Source: Clostridia bacterium
Lineage (GTDB): Bacteria > Bacillota > Clostridia > Christensenellales > Aristaeellaceae
Length of the DNA stretch: 51,486 nt
Assembly (NCBI GenBank): GCA_017512675.1
Contig: JAFWEY010000041.1
Location: forward strand, 1 to 51,486
Direction of reading: 5' to 3'
Shown in pieces: positions 34,819 to 43,344 of the stretch. Both the position numbers and the translations under genes were made by a program. The notes below the pieces were generated by a model, which was not told the origin of the DNA, searched no databases, and saw nothing but the letters and a program-made list of their open reading frames with translations. Numbering within the stretch: position 1 is the stretch's first letter; each line of letters starts with the position of its first letter.

Positions 34819-37773
34819 ATGAAACGTATCATCGGGATTTTGCCTGCAATCGTTCTGCTGGCAGCGCTTCTGTGCCTGCCGGTGCAGGCCGCGCAAAGCG
34901 GCGAAACCAGTTTTCGCGCGCTTCTGGTCGGCATAGACAGCTATCAGAACAATCCGCTGGAGGGCTGCACGACGGACGCCGCCCGCATGGCAGCGACGCT
35001 GCAGACAGCCAACGAAGCAGGGGCCTTCTATCAGACGCCGGTCATCCGCACGAATCTGCAGTCCAGCGAAATCCTCGCCCTGTTCGACGAAATCGGAACA
35101 TGGAGCGTGGATGAGGACGACATTACGACGCTGTATTTTGCCGGCTGCGGCTTCCTGAGCGACAAGGGCAACGCGGCGATCGTCGGAAAGGATTCCAAGA
35201 TGATCGCGCTGAGCGAGCTCAAAGAATCCCTGGATCAGATCCCCGGGGTCAAGCTCCTGATCCTCGACTGCCGCTATACGGACAGCCTGATCGCGCAGGG
35301 GACGGACGCCGGAGCGGCGCTGGCGGATTACAACAGCGCGGTCGAAAGCGTTTTCGCGGACGCGTCCAGCGGATCCAATCCGATTTATGTTCTGAGCGCG
35401 GTAACGCTGGCGTCTTCCGAAACAGCGTACCTGAACGCCGGGGAAGCTCCCCGCGGTCTGGTGACCTGGGCACTGACCCGGGGCTGCGGTTACGATTACG
35501 ATCAGGAAACGCCGCTGGACAGCCTGGCGGCCGACGCGAACAGCAACGATTCCGTATCGCTGAGCGAAGCCGCGGATTACATTCTCGATGCGGTCAACGA
35601 TCTCAAGTCCGCCGGCAAAAAAGTCACCTGCAACGTGCGCGCCATCCCCTCGGGCAGCGCGTATCCGCTTTTGTCGCGCAGGGCGACGGCCGAAGTGCTG
35701 GAAGTGACGCTCGCCTCCGACGAAATCGATCTGCCCGCTGGCAAGACGACCCAGGTGGAAGCGACAACGCAGCCGGTCAACGCCTCTCTGCGTACCATCA
35801 ACTGGACCAGCGACGACCAGTCCATCGCCACCATCGATGAAAACGGCGTGATCACAGGCGTCCGCCCCGGAACGGTGCGCATCGCGGCGACGACCGCCAA
35901 CGGCCTGACCCGTTTCGCGACGGTCACCGTGCGCGACGTCAAATTTGTCGAATCGCTCGAGTTCGGCACTGCGCGGCTGACGCTCGGCGCGGGAGCGGAA
36001 ATCGACCTGCCCCTGAAGGTGACCCCGGATTACGCCAACGAGGCCATTCGCTGGCAAACCGCGGATCCGTCGATTGCCACCGTGGACCAGTCCGGTCACG
36101 TGGTCATGCGTTCGACGGGCAACACCTATATTTCGGCTTATTCCGAAAACGGCGTGGAAGCCACTTGCTCCGTACAGGTCGTCGAAGCCGACCGCGTGGT
36201 TACCGATTTCAAGCTCAGCAAAACGGAAGTCGAGCTGTACGAAGGACAGACGTATCAGTTTGAAGCCGAGTGCAAGCCCGAAAACGCCGAGGACGTGTTC
36301 ATCACCTATGTCTCCTCGGACGAAAGCGTCGTAACCGTGGACAGTTCGGACGTCGCCCACGGGATGGGCAAAGGCGAAGCCACGATCGTCGCCACAGCCT
36401 CCAGCGGCATCTCTAAGACGATTAAGGTGAAGGTCAAGGAAGCGACGATTTCCCTGGAAAAGAGCGCACTCAACCTGAGAAGCGGCAAGAAGGGCACGCT
36501 GAAAACCCGCATACAGCCCAAGGGCCAGGACGTCCTGGTCACCTGGACCAGCAGCGACGAGTCCGTCGCGACGGTGGAAAACGGCGTCGTCACCGCAGTG
36601 GCGTCCGGCGCCTGCACGATCACCGCCGCCATTCCCACCGGCGCCAGCGCGACGTGCAACGTCACCGTCGACGCGGTGATCGTCAAAAAGATCGCTGTCA
36701 AGCCGACCGAAGCGCGCATGGACATCGGCGCGCAGCGCAAGCTTGACATCAAGACGGAGCCGAAGCAGGTACCCGAAACCTCCCTCAACTGGACGAGCAG
36801 CAACCTCGAGGTGGTCACCGTGGACGGCGAAGGAAACGTAACGGCAGTCGCTTCCGGAACTGCCACCGTAAAGGTCACCGCCAACAGCGGCAAGAGCGCG
36901 TCCTGCAAAATCAAGGTGAATCCGATCGCGGTCACGGAAGTGAAGCTGAGCCAGAGCGAAGCTTCGCTGGTGGCCGATATGGAAGGCGAAAACAAAATCA
37001 CGCTGGTCGCGGAAACCCTGCCTGAGGGCGCCGGCAACGGTTCTCTGAAATGGCGCAGCGACCATCCCGAAGTCGCCCGCGTCGACTCGATGGGCAACGT
37101 TACGGCCATCTCTCCCGGCAAGGCGGTGATCCGCGCGTCCGCGGCGGCAGGCAGCAAGGCGTTTGCGGTTTGCCAGGTGACGGTCGCACGGAACGGGGTT
37201 TCCAACAAGAAGCCGATCGTCGGCAATGCCCAGCAGCTGTACACCTCGGCCCGAAAGATCGGCTATCAGAGCCGTTCGCTCGTGATCGACCTCTGGTTCT
37301 CCAACCATACGAAGAAGGCGATCAAGGTTCCCGTCGCCGGGCAGATTCTGCTGACGCTGCAGGACGGCACCGAATTGCAGGTAAAGGAGATCAAAGGCGG
37401 TTCAAAGAAACTCCCCGCCGGCAAGAGCGGTCACATCGAATACAGGATCAACCTGAACAGTCACGCGGATTGGTCCGGCCTGGATCTGCGCGGAGCGACG
37501 GCGGAGCTGGTAACGGCAAGCGGCTCCACCGCGGCAGGCAAGGAGCCGGAGCCCGCTGAAACAGCGGCGCCGGATACCGGCGCGCCGGCCGAAACACCGG
37601 CCGCGGACGACGCCGCGCCGGAAGACGCGGATGCCGAAGGCCCCCTGCAGGACGACGGAGAATTCGATCTTTCCGCATTCGAGGATGCCGGCGAATCCGG
37701 CGACGAAGCGATCTACGAGGAATACGAGGGCCTGGTGGAGGACGCCGGGGACGACAGCGAGAACCTGTTCTGA
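34819..37773 (+). CDS. Secreted caspase-fold protein with six BIG2 Ig-like domains
   Basis: A 984-residue exported protein. Signal peptide MKRIIGILPAIVLLAALLCL..QA is cleaved near residue 25. A C14/metacaspase-like domain (about 32-280) starts with RALLVGIDSYQNNPLEGCTTDA. The strand that normally ends in the catalytic His-Gly reads LYFAGCG, so His is replaced by C110. The Cys strand reads LLILDCRYTDS: C151 follows D150 directly and R152 occupies the usual D-x-C position. Six BIG2-type repeats follow (about 290-820), each with W-x-S-x-(D/N)-x-x-(I/V)-(A/V)-(T/R)-V-D/E and G-x-(A/V)-x-(I/V)-x-A. Next comes a beta-rich domain (820-910) and an acidic A/E/D/P-rich tail. There is no LPxTG motif. 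AAGGAG lies 7 nt before the start. A cell-surface binding role is inferred; protease activity is doubtful. Confidence 0.85.
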   Translation: MKRIIGILPAIVLLAALLCLPVQAAQSGETSFRALLVGIDSYQNNPLEGCTTDAARMAATLQTANEAGAFYQTPVIRTNLQSSEILALFDEIGTWSVDEDDITTLYFAGCGFLSDKGNAAIVGKDSKMIALSELKESLDQIPGVKLLILDCRYTDSLIAQGTDAGAALADYNSAVESVFADASSGSNPIYVLSAVTLASSETAYLNAGEAPRGLVTWALTRGCGYDYDQETPLDSLAADANSNDSVSLSEAADYILDAVNDLKSAGKKVTCNVRAIPSGSAYPLLSRRATAEVLEVTLASDEIDLPAGKTTQVEATTQPVNASLRTINWTSDDQSIATIDENGVITGVRPGTVRIAATTANGLTRFATVTVRDVKFVESLEFGTARLTLGAGAEIDLPLKVTPDYANEAIRWQTADPSIATVDQSGHVVMRSTGNTYISAYSENGVEATCSVQVVEADRVVTDFKLSKTEVELYEGQTYQFEAECKPENAEDVFITYVSSDESVVTVDSSDVAHGMGKGEATIVATASSGISKTIKVKVKEATISLEKSALNLRSGKKGTLKTRIQPKGQDVLVTWTSSDESVATVENGVVTAVASGACTITAAIPTGASATCNVTVDAVIVKKIAVKPTEARMDIGAQRKLDIKTEPKQVPETSLNWTSSNLEVVTVDGEGNVTAVASGTATVKVTANSGKSASCKIKVNPIAVTEVKLSQSEASLVADMEGENKITLVAETLPEGAGNGSLKWRSDHPEVARVDSMGNVTAISPGKAVIRASAAAGSKAFAVCQVTVARNGVSNKKPIVGNAQQLYTSARKIGYQSRSLVIDLWFSNHTKKAIKVPVAGQILLTLQDGTELQVKEIKGGSKKLPAGKSGHIEYRINLNSHADWSGLDLRGATAELVTASGSTAAGKEPEPAETAAPDTGAPAETPAADDAAPEDADAEGPLQDDGEFDLSAFEDAGESGDEAIYEEYEGLVEDAGDDSENLF

Positions 37774-37795
37774 CGCAAACAAAACACGAAAGGAT

Positions 37796-37819
37796 GCCGC
37801 GCCCGATTCCGGGCGCGGC
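37796..37819 (+). terminator. Hairpin after the caspase-like/BIG2 gene
   Basis: GCCGCGCCCG-ATTC-CGGGCGCGGC, a 10-bp perfect GC-rich stem followed by ATTGTTC. The tail is poor in T, so termination may be partial. It ends only 12 bp before the next start codon. Confidence 0.6.
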
Positions 37820-37831
37820 ATTGTTCAGCCC

Positions 37832-38743
37832 ATGCGAACCCTGACATACATCGCGCAGCCGCAGGATGAAGGCCGGCTGATCCGCCTGATCGTGCGCGGC
37901 GGCATCGGCCTCTCACACAGACAGTTTTCCCGCGCGAAATACGCGAATTGCATCCTGCTCGACGGAGTTCCCGCACATGCGGATCAGGCGGTCCGCGCCG
38001 GACAGACGGTTTCCGTTCTTCTGGAGGACGCCGGCAGCGGTTCCGCGCCGGCAGAGGAAGAACCGGTCAGCGTCGTGTACGAGGACGAAGACCTTCTGGT
38101 CATCGACAAGGACGCGCCTCTCCCCTGCCAGAATTCCTCGCGCCAAAGCGGAAGCACGCTGGAAAAGCGCCTGTCCGCGCGCTACGGAGAAGCCTTCGTA
38201 TTCCGGCCGGTCAATCGCCTGGACAAGGGCACCAGCGGGCTGATGCTGGCCGCGAAAAACGCCCACGCGCAGATGCTCTGCGCCAGGGAGCTGCACGCGG
38301 ATATGGTGCGGGAATACCTCGCCGTGGTGGAAGGCACGCCGGAACCGGCCTGCGGCGTGATCGATGCGCCGATCGGCAAGGCGGACGGCGCGACGATCCG
38401 GCGGGAGGTGCGATGCGACGGCAAGCCCGCGAAAACGCATTACCGGGTTCTGGAAAGCGGCAGGCGCGCGCTCGTCCGGCTGCGTTTGGAAACCGGAAGG
38501 ACGCATCAGATCCGGGTGCATCTGGCCAGCATCGGCCATCCGGTAACCGGAGATTTTCTGTACGGAAGCGAAATTGCCGAGCTTCCCGGCCGCTTCGCGC
38601 TGCACTCCGCTCATCTCGCGTTCGTCCACCCGATGCGCGGAATCCCGTTGGAATTCGATTCCCCGCTGCCGGCGGCGCTCGCCGCGCTGTACCGGCCTTC
38701 TCCCGAAGCGCAAACCGCGGAGCCGGAAGACCCTGTCCGATGA
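37832..38743 (+). CDS. RluA family pseudouridine synthase
   Basis: A 303-residue RNA-modifying enzyme converting uridine to pseudouridine in rRNA or tRNA. The catalytic aspartate is D131 in RPVNRLDKGTSGLML. An S4-like N-terminal segment (about 14-68, LSHRQFSRAKYANCILLDG) precedes it. Later RluA motifs include REYLAVVEG, LRLETGRTHQIRVHLASIGHPVTGD and LHSAHLAFVHP. The target RNA cannot be deduced. The start at 37832 has no good ribosome site and sits right after a hairpin. Conserved sequence begins at MRTLTYIAQ, which supports it. Confidence 0.88.
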   Translation: MRTLTYIAQPQDEGRLIRLIVRGGIGLSHRQFSRAKYANCILLDGVPAHADQAVRAGQTVSVLLEDAGSGSAPAEEEPVSVVYEDEDLLVIDKDAPLPCQNSSRQSGSTLEKRLSARYGEAFVFRPVNRLDKGTSGLMLAAKNAHAQMLCARELHADMVREYLAVVEGTPEPACGVIDAPIGKADGATIRREVRCDGKPAKTHYRVLESGRRALVRLRLETGRTHQIRVHLASIGHPVTGDFLYGSEIAELPGRFALHSAHLAFVHPMRGIPLEFDSPLPAALAALYRPSPEAQTAEPEDPVR

Positions 38744-38903
38744 ATCCGCCAGTCCTCCGCAAACGCCGCTGCTTGCCCCGGGAGCTTCTCTTTTGCATCG
38801 CCGCGGCGCTCCGCGGCCGTACGCCGCGGTTCTGTCCGTCCCCGCCGGCCGCCGATCCTCACCCGCTCGGGTTCCCGCGTCCCGGTAAAATTTCTGTATT
38901 GCG

Positions 38904-38932
38904 TTGACAGAACCGCCATCCGGTGGTACAAT
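38904..38932 (+). promoter_or_regulatory. Sigma-A promoter of infC-rpmI-rplT
   Basis: TTGACA (38904-38909), 17 bp, TACAAT (38927-38932). Transcription should begin near 38940, giving a leader of about 130 nt. Confidence 0.85.
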
Positions 38933-38939
38933 ATATCCC

Positions 38940-39060
38940 GTTAAAGCAGAAGCGCCCGCTTCTCACCCGGCGGCACAGCCAGCATGGGTTGTTCAGGAGA
39001 GTTCCCTGTGTACAAGCGCGGCGCTGATGCGCCGCTTTTTTCATGCTTACAGACAAATCA
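38940..39060 (+). ncRNA. infC-rpmI-rplT leader with attenuator (L20-leader-like)
   Basis: The leader contains an intrinsic terminator, GCGGCGC-TGAT-GCGCCGC followed by six T (39018-39041), just upstream of the infC ribosome site. In many Firmicutes this operon is repressed by ribosomal protein L20 binding its leader and promoting termination. The position and terminator fit that model. The L20-binding fold itself was not verified. Confidence 0.6.
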
Positions 39061-39068
39061 GGAGGTGT

Positions 39069-39590
39069 ATGGGTATCAACGATCTGATGATTAACGAGGA
39101 AATCCGCGACCGTGAAGTGCGGCTGATCGACCAGAACGGCGAACAGCTGGGCATCATGCCGACGGTGCAGGCGCTGAATCTGGCGGAAGAGCGCCAGATG
39201 GATCTTGTCAAGATCGCGCCGCAGGCCAAGCCACCCGTCTGCAAATTGATGGACTACGGCAAGTACCGCTTTGAACAGTCCAAACGCGAACGGGAAGCTC
39301 GCAAGAATCAAAAGGTCATTACCATCAAGGAGGTCCGGCTTTCTGCGACGATCGAAGACCACGACGTGAACGTCAAGTTCAAAAACGCGGTCAAGTTCCT
39401 GCAGGATGGCAACAAGGTGAAGGTGACCATCCGCTTCCGCGGACGCCAGATCACCCACTCCGAGATCGGCCTGGAAGTGATGAAGAATTTCGCGGAGCGT
39501 ATCAAGGATTACGGCGTCGTGGAACGCCGCCCTCTGATCGAGGGTCGGAACATGACCATGATCGTCGTGCCCCGGGAGAATAAAGATTGA
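39069..39590 (+). CDS. infC: Translation initiation factor IF-3
   Basis: A 173-residue initiation factor that binds the 30S subunit and checks start codons. The N-domain (INEEIRDREVRLIDQNG, QAKPPVCKLMDYGKYRFEQ) and C-domain (IEDHDVNVKFKNAVKFL, VKVTIRFRGRQITHSEIG) are complete. Start choice is unusual. ATG 39069 lies only 3 nt after GGAGG (39061-39065), whereas the ATC at 39075 lies 9 nt after it and matches the point where Bacillus IF-3 begins (AUU start). An AUC start is therefore likely and would give 171 residues, allowing the known autoregulation through rare start codons. It is the first gene of the operon. Confidence 0.95.
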   Translation: MGINDLMINEEIRDREVRLIDQNGEQLGIMPTVQALNLAEERQMDLVKIAPQAKPPVCKLMDYGKYRFEQSKREREARKNQKVITIKEVRLSATIEDHDVNVKFKNAVKFLQDGNKVKVTIRFRGRQITHSEIGLEVMKNFAERIKDYGVVERRPLIEGRNMTMIVVPRENKD

Positions 39591-39608
39591 CGAGAGGAGG
39601 ACTTTCCC

Positions 39609-39806
39609 ATGTCCAAACAGAAGACGCACAGAGGCGCCGCCAAACGCCTTTCGATCACCAAAAGCGGAAAGATCAAACGCGCCCAGGCTTATAAGAGCCA
39701 CATTCTGACCAAGAAGCCCACCAAGCGCACCCGCAACCTGCGCAAGGCCGCTTACGTTTCCAAGGGTGAAGTCAAGGTCATGAAGAAACTGATTCCGTAC
39801 AAGTAA
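39609..39806 (+). CDS. rpmI: 50S ribosomal protein L35
   Basis: A 65-residue, highly basic protein, full length for the family: [20 protein letters not shown] near the start and [20 protein letters not shown] at the end. GAGAGGAGGAC precedes the ATG. It lies 18 bp after infC and 15 bp before rplT in the conserved order. Confidence 0.98.
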   Translation: MSKQKTHRGAAKRLSITKSGKIKRAQAYKSHILTKKPTKRTRNLRKAAYVSKGEVKVMKKLIPYK

Positions 39807-39821
39807 GGAGGCGAATCCGCA

Positions 39822-40175
39822 ATGGCAAGAGTGAAAAGGGCAGTGAACGCCCAGAAGAAGCGTCGTAAAATGATCAAACTGGCCAAAGGCTACTTTGGCG
39901 CCAGGAGCAAGCAGTACCGTGCCGCGAGCGAGCAGGTTCGCCGCTCGATGCGCTACGCGTACATCGGCCGCAAGCAGAAGAAGCGCGATTATCGCCGTCT
40001 GTGGATCGCCCGCATCAATGCGGCGGCCCGCATGAACGACATCAGCTATTCCCGCATGATCAACGGCCTGAAGGTCGCCGGCGTGACCATCAACCGCAAG
40101 ATGCTGGCTGAACTGGCTGTCAGCGATCCGAAGGCGTTCGCGCAGCTCGCCGAAACCGCGAAAAACGCGAAATAA
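39822..40175 (+). CDS. rplT: 50S ribosomal protein L20
   Basis: A 117-residue 23S rRNA-binding protein needed early in 50S assembly, and the usual repressor of this operon. Family blocks [39 protein letters not shown] and [20 protein letters not shown] are intact. AAGGAGGCGAATCCGCA precedes the start. A hairpin after its stop (40191-40212) ends the operon. Confidence 0.98.
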   Translation: MARVKRAVNAQKKRRKMIKLAKGYFGARSKQYRAASEQVRRSMRYAYIGRKQKKRDYRRLWIARINAAARMNDISYSRMINGLKVAGVTINRKMLAELAVSDPKAFAQLAETAKNAK

Positions 40176-40190
40176 TTCCAGCAACGCATT

Positions 40191-40212
40191 TGCCCGGGCA
40201 GCAGCCCGGGCA
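40191..40212 (+). terminator. Hairpin after rplT
   Basis: TGCCCGGGC-AGCA-GCCCGGGCA, a 9-bp perfect stem, followed by TGAGTATTATTTT. It is a probable terminator of infC-rpmI-rplT with an imperfect T tail, so some read-through into the AIM24-family gene is possible. Confidence 0.65.
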
Positions 40213-40243
40213 TGAGTATTATTTTCAGCAAGGGGGCAGACCA

Positions 40244-40921
40244 ATGAAATATGAGATTCAGGGCGGTTCTTTTCCGGTCGTGATTTGCCATCTGACCAGC
40301 GGCGAATCGATGATCACCCAGAAGGGTGCAATGGTTTGGATGTCGCCCAATATGCAGATGGAGACCAGCGGCGGCGGGCTTGGAAAGATGTTCTCCCGGG
40401 CATTCTCCGGCGAAAGCATGTTCCAGAATATCTATACCGCGCGCGGCGACGGGATGATCGCGTTCGGATCCAGTTTTCCCGGCAGAATTCTGCCGCTGGA
40501 AATCGGGCCGGGCCACGAAATGATCCTGCAGAAAACCGCGTTCCTCGCCAGCGAAAAAGGGGTTTCTCTCTCCGTGCATTTCAACAAAAAGCTCGGCGCC
40601 GGCCTGTTTGGCGGCGAGGGCTTCGTCATGCAGAAGCTCTCCGGGCGCGGCACGGCATTCGCGGAGATCGACGGCGACCTGATGCGCTATCAGCTCGGCA
40701 AAAGCGAACAGCTGGTGGTGGACACCGGTTACGTAGCCGCTTTCGAAACGAGCGTTTCGATGGAGATTCAGCAGGTCCCCGGCCTGAAGAACAAACTTCT
40801 CGGCGGCGAAGGTCTTTTCAATACGCTTTTGACCGGCCCCGGCGAGGTGTGGCTGCAGACGATGCCGGTCTCCAACATCGCGCAGGTGCTGCGCAGCTTC
40901 ATGCCGTCCAACAATAGCTGA
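40244..40921 (+). CDS. AIM24 family protein (TIGR00266)
   Basis: A 225-residue cytoplasmic protein of the bacterial AIM24/TIGR00266 beta-sandwich family, with no proven function. Family features are the N-terminal MKYEIQGGSFPVV, ESMITQKGAMVWM, GGGLGKMFSRAFSGESMFQN, the glycine-rich GEGFVMQKLSGRGTAFAEI and a C-terminal GPGEVWLQTMP. ATG 40244 follows AAGGGGGCAGACCA. It ends 4 bp before the convergent membrane-protein gene's stop. Confidence 0.9.
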   Translation: MKYEIQGGSFPVVICHLTSGESMITQKGAMVWMSPNMQMETSGGGLGKMFSRAFSGESMFQNIYTARGDGMIAFGSSFPGRILPLEIGPGHEMILQKTAFLASEKGVSLSVHFNKKLGAGLFGGEGFVMQKLSGRGTAFAEIDGDLMRYQLGKSEQLVVDTGYVAAFETSVSMEIQQVPGLKNKLLGGEGLFNTLLTGPGEVWLQTMPVSNIAQVLRSFMPSNNS

Positions 40922-40924
40922 GAA

Positions 40925-41563
40925 TCACAGGGAAACCGTACCCGCATCGGCATCCGCCCTTGCGGGTATTGTTTTGCTTTGCTTTGTCTTCCGCCACAGG
41001 ATCAGCGCGCAGACGACATCGACGCACCATATGTATTGCAAAAGCCCCAGAATCCACATCGCCTTTGTCGTAAGAATTCCTTCCCGCCTCGCGGAAAACG
41101 CGGCAAAAAGGCCCATGGTTCCGCTGAGCGCGATGGTCATTACATCGAATACAAACATAACAGCCGTCAGCAGCAGCAGTTGTATGAACAATACGCCGGT
41201 CAGGGAAAAAAGAAAAATGGCAATATAGGCAGGGATTTGGATCGTCTTAATCAGCAGCGCCGAACGCGCACGTTCCCTCGCGCCGCGCGCAGATCTCAAA
41301 AACAGGACCGCGCCAAGCAGAGCAATCAGATACCAGATGCCCATCACAACCGGCATCCAAAGGATCCTCTCCGCCAGAAAAGCAGCGGCGGAAGAAACAT
41401 CCGAAGCAAGCGCCGCCGTGATGGAAAGGACCATCAGGTAGGGAAACAGCGCGTTTGCTGCGATAATGACGCGTTTTCCGCCCGACGACAGCTGTGCCCG
41501 CATATCAGTTGCCTCCTCCGCTTCCGGCGATTCTGCCCACATGGCTGTGTTCATTCCTTTCAT
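40925..41563 (-). CDS. Hypothetical polytopic membrane protein
   Basis: A 212-residue protein with about five hydrophobic helices (for example ALFPYLMVLSITAALA, MGIWYLIALLGAVLFL, AIFLFSLTGVLFIQLLLL, IWCVDVVCALILW) and a charged loop SARGARERARS. I do not recognise a family. The ATG at 41563 overlaps the DUF434 stop (ATGA). A second ATG at 41554, with GGAGG 10 nt upstream, is an equally good start. It is translationally coupled to the DUF434 gene. Confidence 0.7.
   Translation of the reverse strand: MKGMNTAMWAESPEAEEATDMRAQLSSGGKRVIIAANALFPYLMVLSITAALASDVSSAAAFLAERILWMPVVMGIWYLIALLGAVLFLRSARGARERARSALLIKTIQIPAYIAIFLFSLTGVLFIQLLLLTAVMFVFDVMTIALSGTMGLFAAFSARREGILTTKAMWILGLLQYIWCVDVVCALILWRKTKQSKTIPARADADAGTVSL
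40939..40968 (+). terminator. Terminator of the AIM24-family gene
   Basis: TACCCGCA/TGCGGGTA, an 8-bp stem followed by TTGTTTTGCTTTGC. It lies inside the 3' coding end of the convergent membrane-protein gene. Confidence 0.6.
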
Positions 41564-42285
41564 GCCTCCATGTAAGGCCGCGTTCTTTCCCATACGCACA
41601 GCCCCTGCCTGCCCAACGGCTTCATACACATCGCCGTCAGATTGAACCAGCTCGCACACCGGTCGAGGATCACACAGTCCGTTGTGATGACGTTCTCCCT
41701 ATCGTACAGCGTCCTGTCGACATCCCGCAGAATCTGAACGTTCAGACGGAAGGGATACTCCTCCCCGATTTCGGCGAGCAGCGCTTTCAGGCGCCCGGAA
41801 TTGGAAACCGGCTCGTCCAGAAAAACGTTTGCCGCACGGACCCGCAGATTCGAAAGCGCGCCGAAGAGCATCCGGACAGCCGTTTGGGTTTCCGGAATGA
41901 TTTTGTAGGTGCCGCGCAGCGCCGCCAGATCGCGAACCGTTCCGTCCATGCAGGAAAGCAGGATGGAATCGCTCGCCAGAACCTCCAGCGTGATGATGGC
42001 ATTGAACCCGTCGACGTTTGCCTCCCCGCCGGAAAGAGCCGCCGCGGACACCTCTTTTGCCCTGCGGATCGACAGTTCTTCCTCCGTGGCAAGGCTGCGC
42101 ATGACCGCGAGCCGCTGCCGCTCAGAAAGCAGAAAATGGTTTCCGACAAACGTAACGGCCTGTTTCAGGCCGTATCCCTCGTTGATCAGATAACGAACGT
42201 GGCGCGACGCCGTTCTCATCGCCTTCAGGCCTTCCGGAGAAAAGTTCCTGCCGTCTTCCGGTACATAGCCGCGTTTCGCGTTCAT
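41560..42285 (-). CDS. DUF434 domain-containing protein
   Basis: A 241-residue protein matching DUF434: an N-terminal EDGRNFSPEGLKAMRTASRHVRYLI (two overlapping blocks), then YGLKQAVTFVGNHFLLSERQRLAVMRS, a central VDGFNAIITLEVLAS and CMDGTVRDLAALRGTYK, VFLDEPVSNSG, and a C-terminal TTDCVILDRCASWFNL. The mix of conserved aspartates resembles nucleotide- or metal-dependent enzymes, but no activity is known to me. A weak ribosome site (GGGGATGACAC) precedes 42285. Its stop overlaps the start of the downstream membrane protein. Confidence 0.8.
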   Translation of the reverse strand: MNAKRGYVPEDGRNFSPEGLKAMRTASRHVRYLINEGYGLKQAVTFVGNHFLLSERQRLAVMRSLATEEELSIRRAKEVSAAALSGGEANVDGFNAIITLEVLASDSILLSCMDGTVRDLAALRGTYKIIPETQTAVRMLFGALSNLRVRAANVFLDEPVSNSGRLKALLAEIGEEYPFRLNVQILRDVDRTLYDRENVITTDCVILDRCASWFNLTAMCMKPLGRQGLCVWERTRPYMEA

Positions 42286-42322
42286 GTGTCATCCCCATCC
42301 GCAAACGAAATCGCCGGGCCGG

Positions 42323-43210
42323 TCAGCCGTAGACTGCCGCGCGGTTCAGATACACCTGCGCCAGCGCGTATTCCGGGGCGCCGCTGTGCACGCTTTCGAC
42401 GGTCTCCCCTGCCGGCAATCCGAAGAGATCGCGTTCCTCGCATGCGGCGAGCACGTTTCCCGCTTCATCCCGGTAAACCAGCGTATAACTCACCCGCTGG
42501 ATTTCGGCGCTGCCCAGATTGCTGACGCACACGTGCGCGTCTCCGTTCTCAAGCACAACCTCGCAGGCGATTTCCGCCATGCGGTTTTCGGCGATCAACG
42601 CCGGATCCACCCCTGTGCTCAGGCGCATTCCCCTAACCGAAGCGTCCTGCGGAACTTCGGCGAACCAGGCGTTTTCCCTGCCCGGCAGCAGCAATTCCGC
42701 CCGTTCCGCAAACTCCCCGCCGGCATAGCGCAGCAGGACGTCGGCTACCTCCACCGTTTCCGCGCCCTCGTTGGTCAGAACGATCAGATAGCCGCCCGGG
42801 ATCGGGTTCGCCTGCGCGCGTACGCCGTCAAACGTGCACAAAATGCTCCCGTCCGCCCTCGGCGATGCCGTGTCAAACGCCTTTTCGGGCGTCGGGGCAG
42901 GCGTCGGAGCCGGAGCGGCAGATGCAGAAGGCGCCGGCGTCGATTCGGTCAGGCGCGCATAGGTCTCGGTGCCGACGAGGCCGTCCACCTTCAGGCCCTC
43001 AGCCTGCTGAAAGCTTCGCACCGCATTTTCGGTGTTCCGGCCGAACACTCCGTCCGCGCTGCCGTCCAGGTATCCCCTGTCGATCAGCGCCTGCTGGATC
43101 AGGCTGACGGTTTCGCTTTGATCGCCGCGCTTTGCCAGGATTTCCGACCGCGCCGGCACAATCGCCAGCAGCAGGCATACGGCAACGCATATCGCAAACA
43201 CTCTGCGCAT
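42323..43210 (-). CDS. Secreted peptidoglycan-binding domain protein
   Basis: A 295-residue exported protein. The signal peptide MRRVFAICVAVCLLLAIV..ARS ends near residue 23. A PG_binding_1 domain (about 25-88) has the diagnostic GYLDGSADGVFGRNTENAV and FQQAEGLKVDGLVG. A linker rich in P, A, S and T (90-112) follows, then a C-terminal beta-rich domain (115-295) that I do not recognise, with LVYRDEAGNVLAACEERDLF and a V-E-S-V-H-S-G segment resembling FxLYD-type folds. The protein probably sits at the cell wall. The start follows AAAGGGCAGATCC. It lies 37 bp before the DUF434 gene. Confidence 0.82.
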   Translation of the reverse strand: MRRVFAICVAVCLLLAIVPARSEILAKRGDQSETVSLIQQALIDRGYLDGSADGVFGRNTENAVRSFQQAEGLKVDGLVGTETYARLTESTPAPSASAAPAPTPAPTPEKAFDTASPRADGSILCTFDGVRAQANPIPGGYLIVLTNEGAETVEVADVLLRYAGGEFAERAELLLPGRENAWFAEVPQDASVRGMRLSTGVDPALIAENRMAEIACEVVLENGDAHVCVSNLGSAEIQRVSYTLVYRDEAGNVLAACEERDLFGLPAGETVESVHSGAPEYALAQVYLNRAAVYG

Positions 43211-43280
43211 GGATCTGCCCTTTCTCAGTTCTGTTATTCAGGCTGTACACCTCATTCAGTATACCATGATTCCCGCGAAA

Positions 43281-43316
43281 AAGCAATTCCGCCTGCCGCA
43301 GCAGGCGGAATTGCTT
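43281..43316 (-). terminator. Strong hairpin terminator of the sugar operon
   Basis: AAGCAATTCCGCCTGC/GCAGGCGGAATTGCTT, a 16-bp perfect stem with loop CGCA. On the minus strand it is followed by TTTCGC. It ends the ABC transporter/isomerase operon. Confidence 0.85.
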
Positions 43317-43344
43317 TCGAAATCAGGCGACCGGAAAACCGGCT

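Noticed and set aside
34789..37308. 839-codon frame on the minus strand
   Set aside because: It is antisense to the caspase-like/BIG2 gene, is compositionally shadow-like and has no start context.
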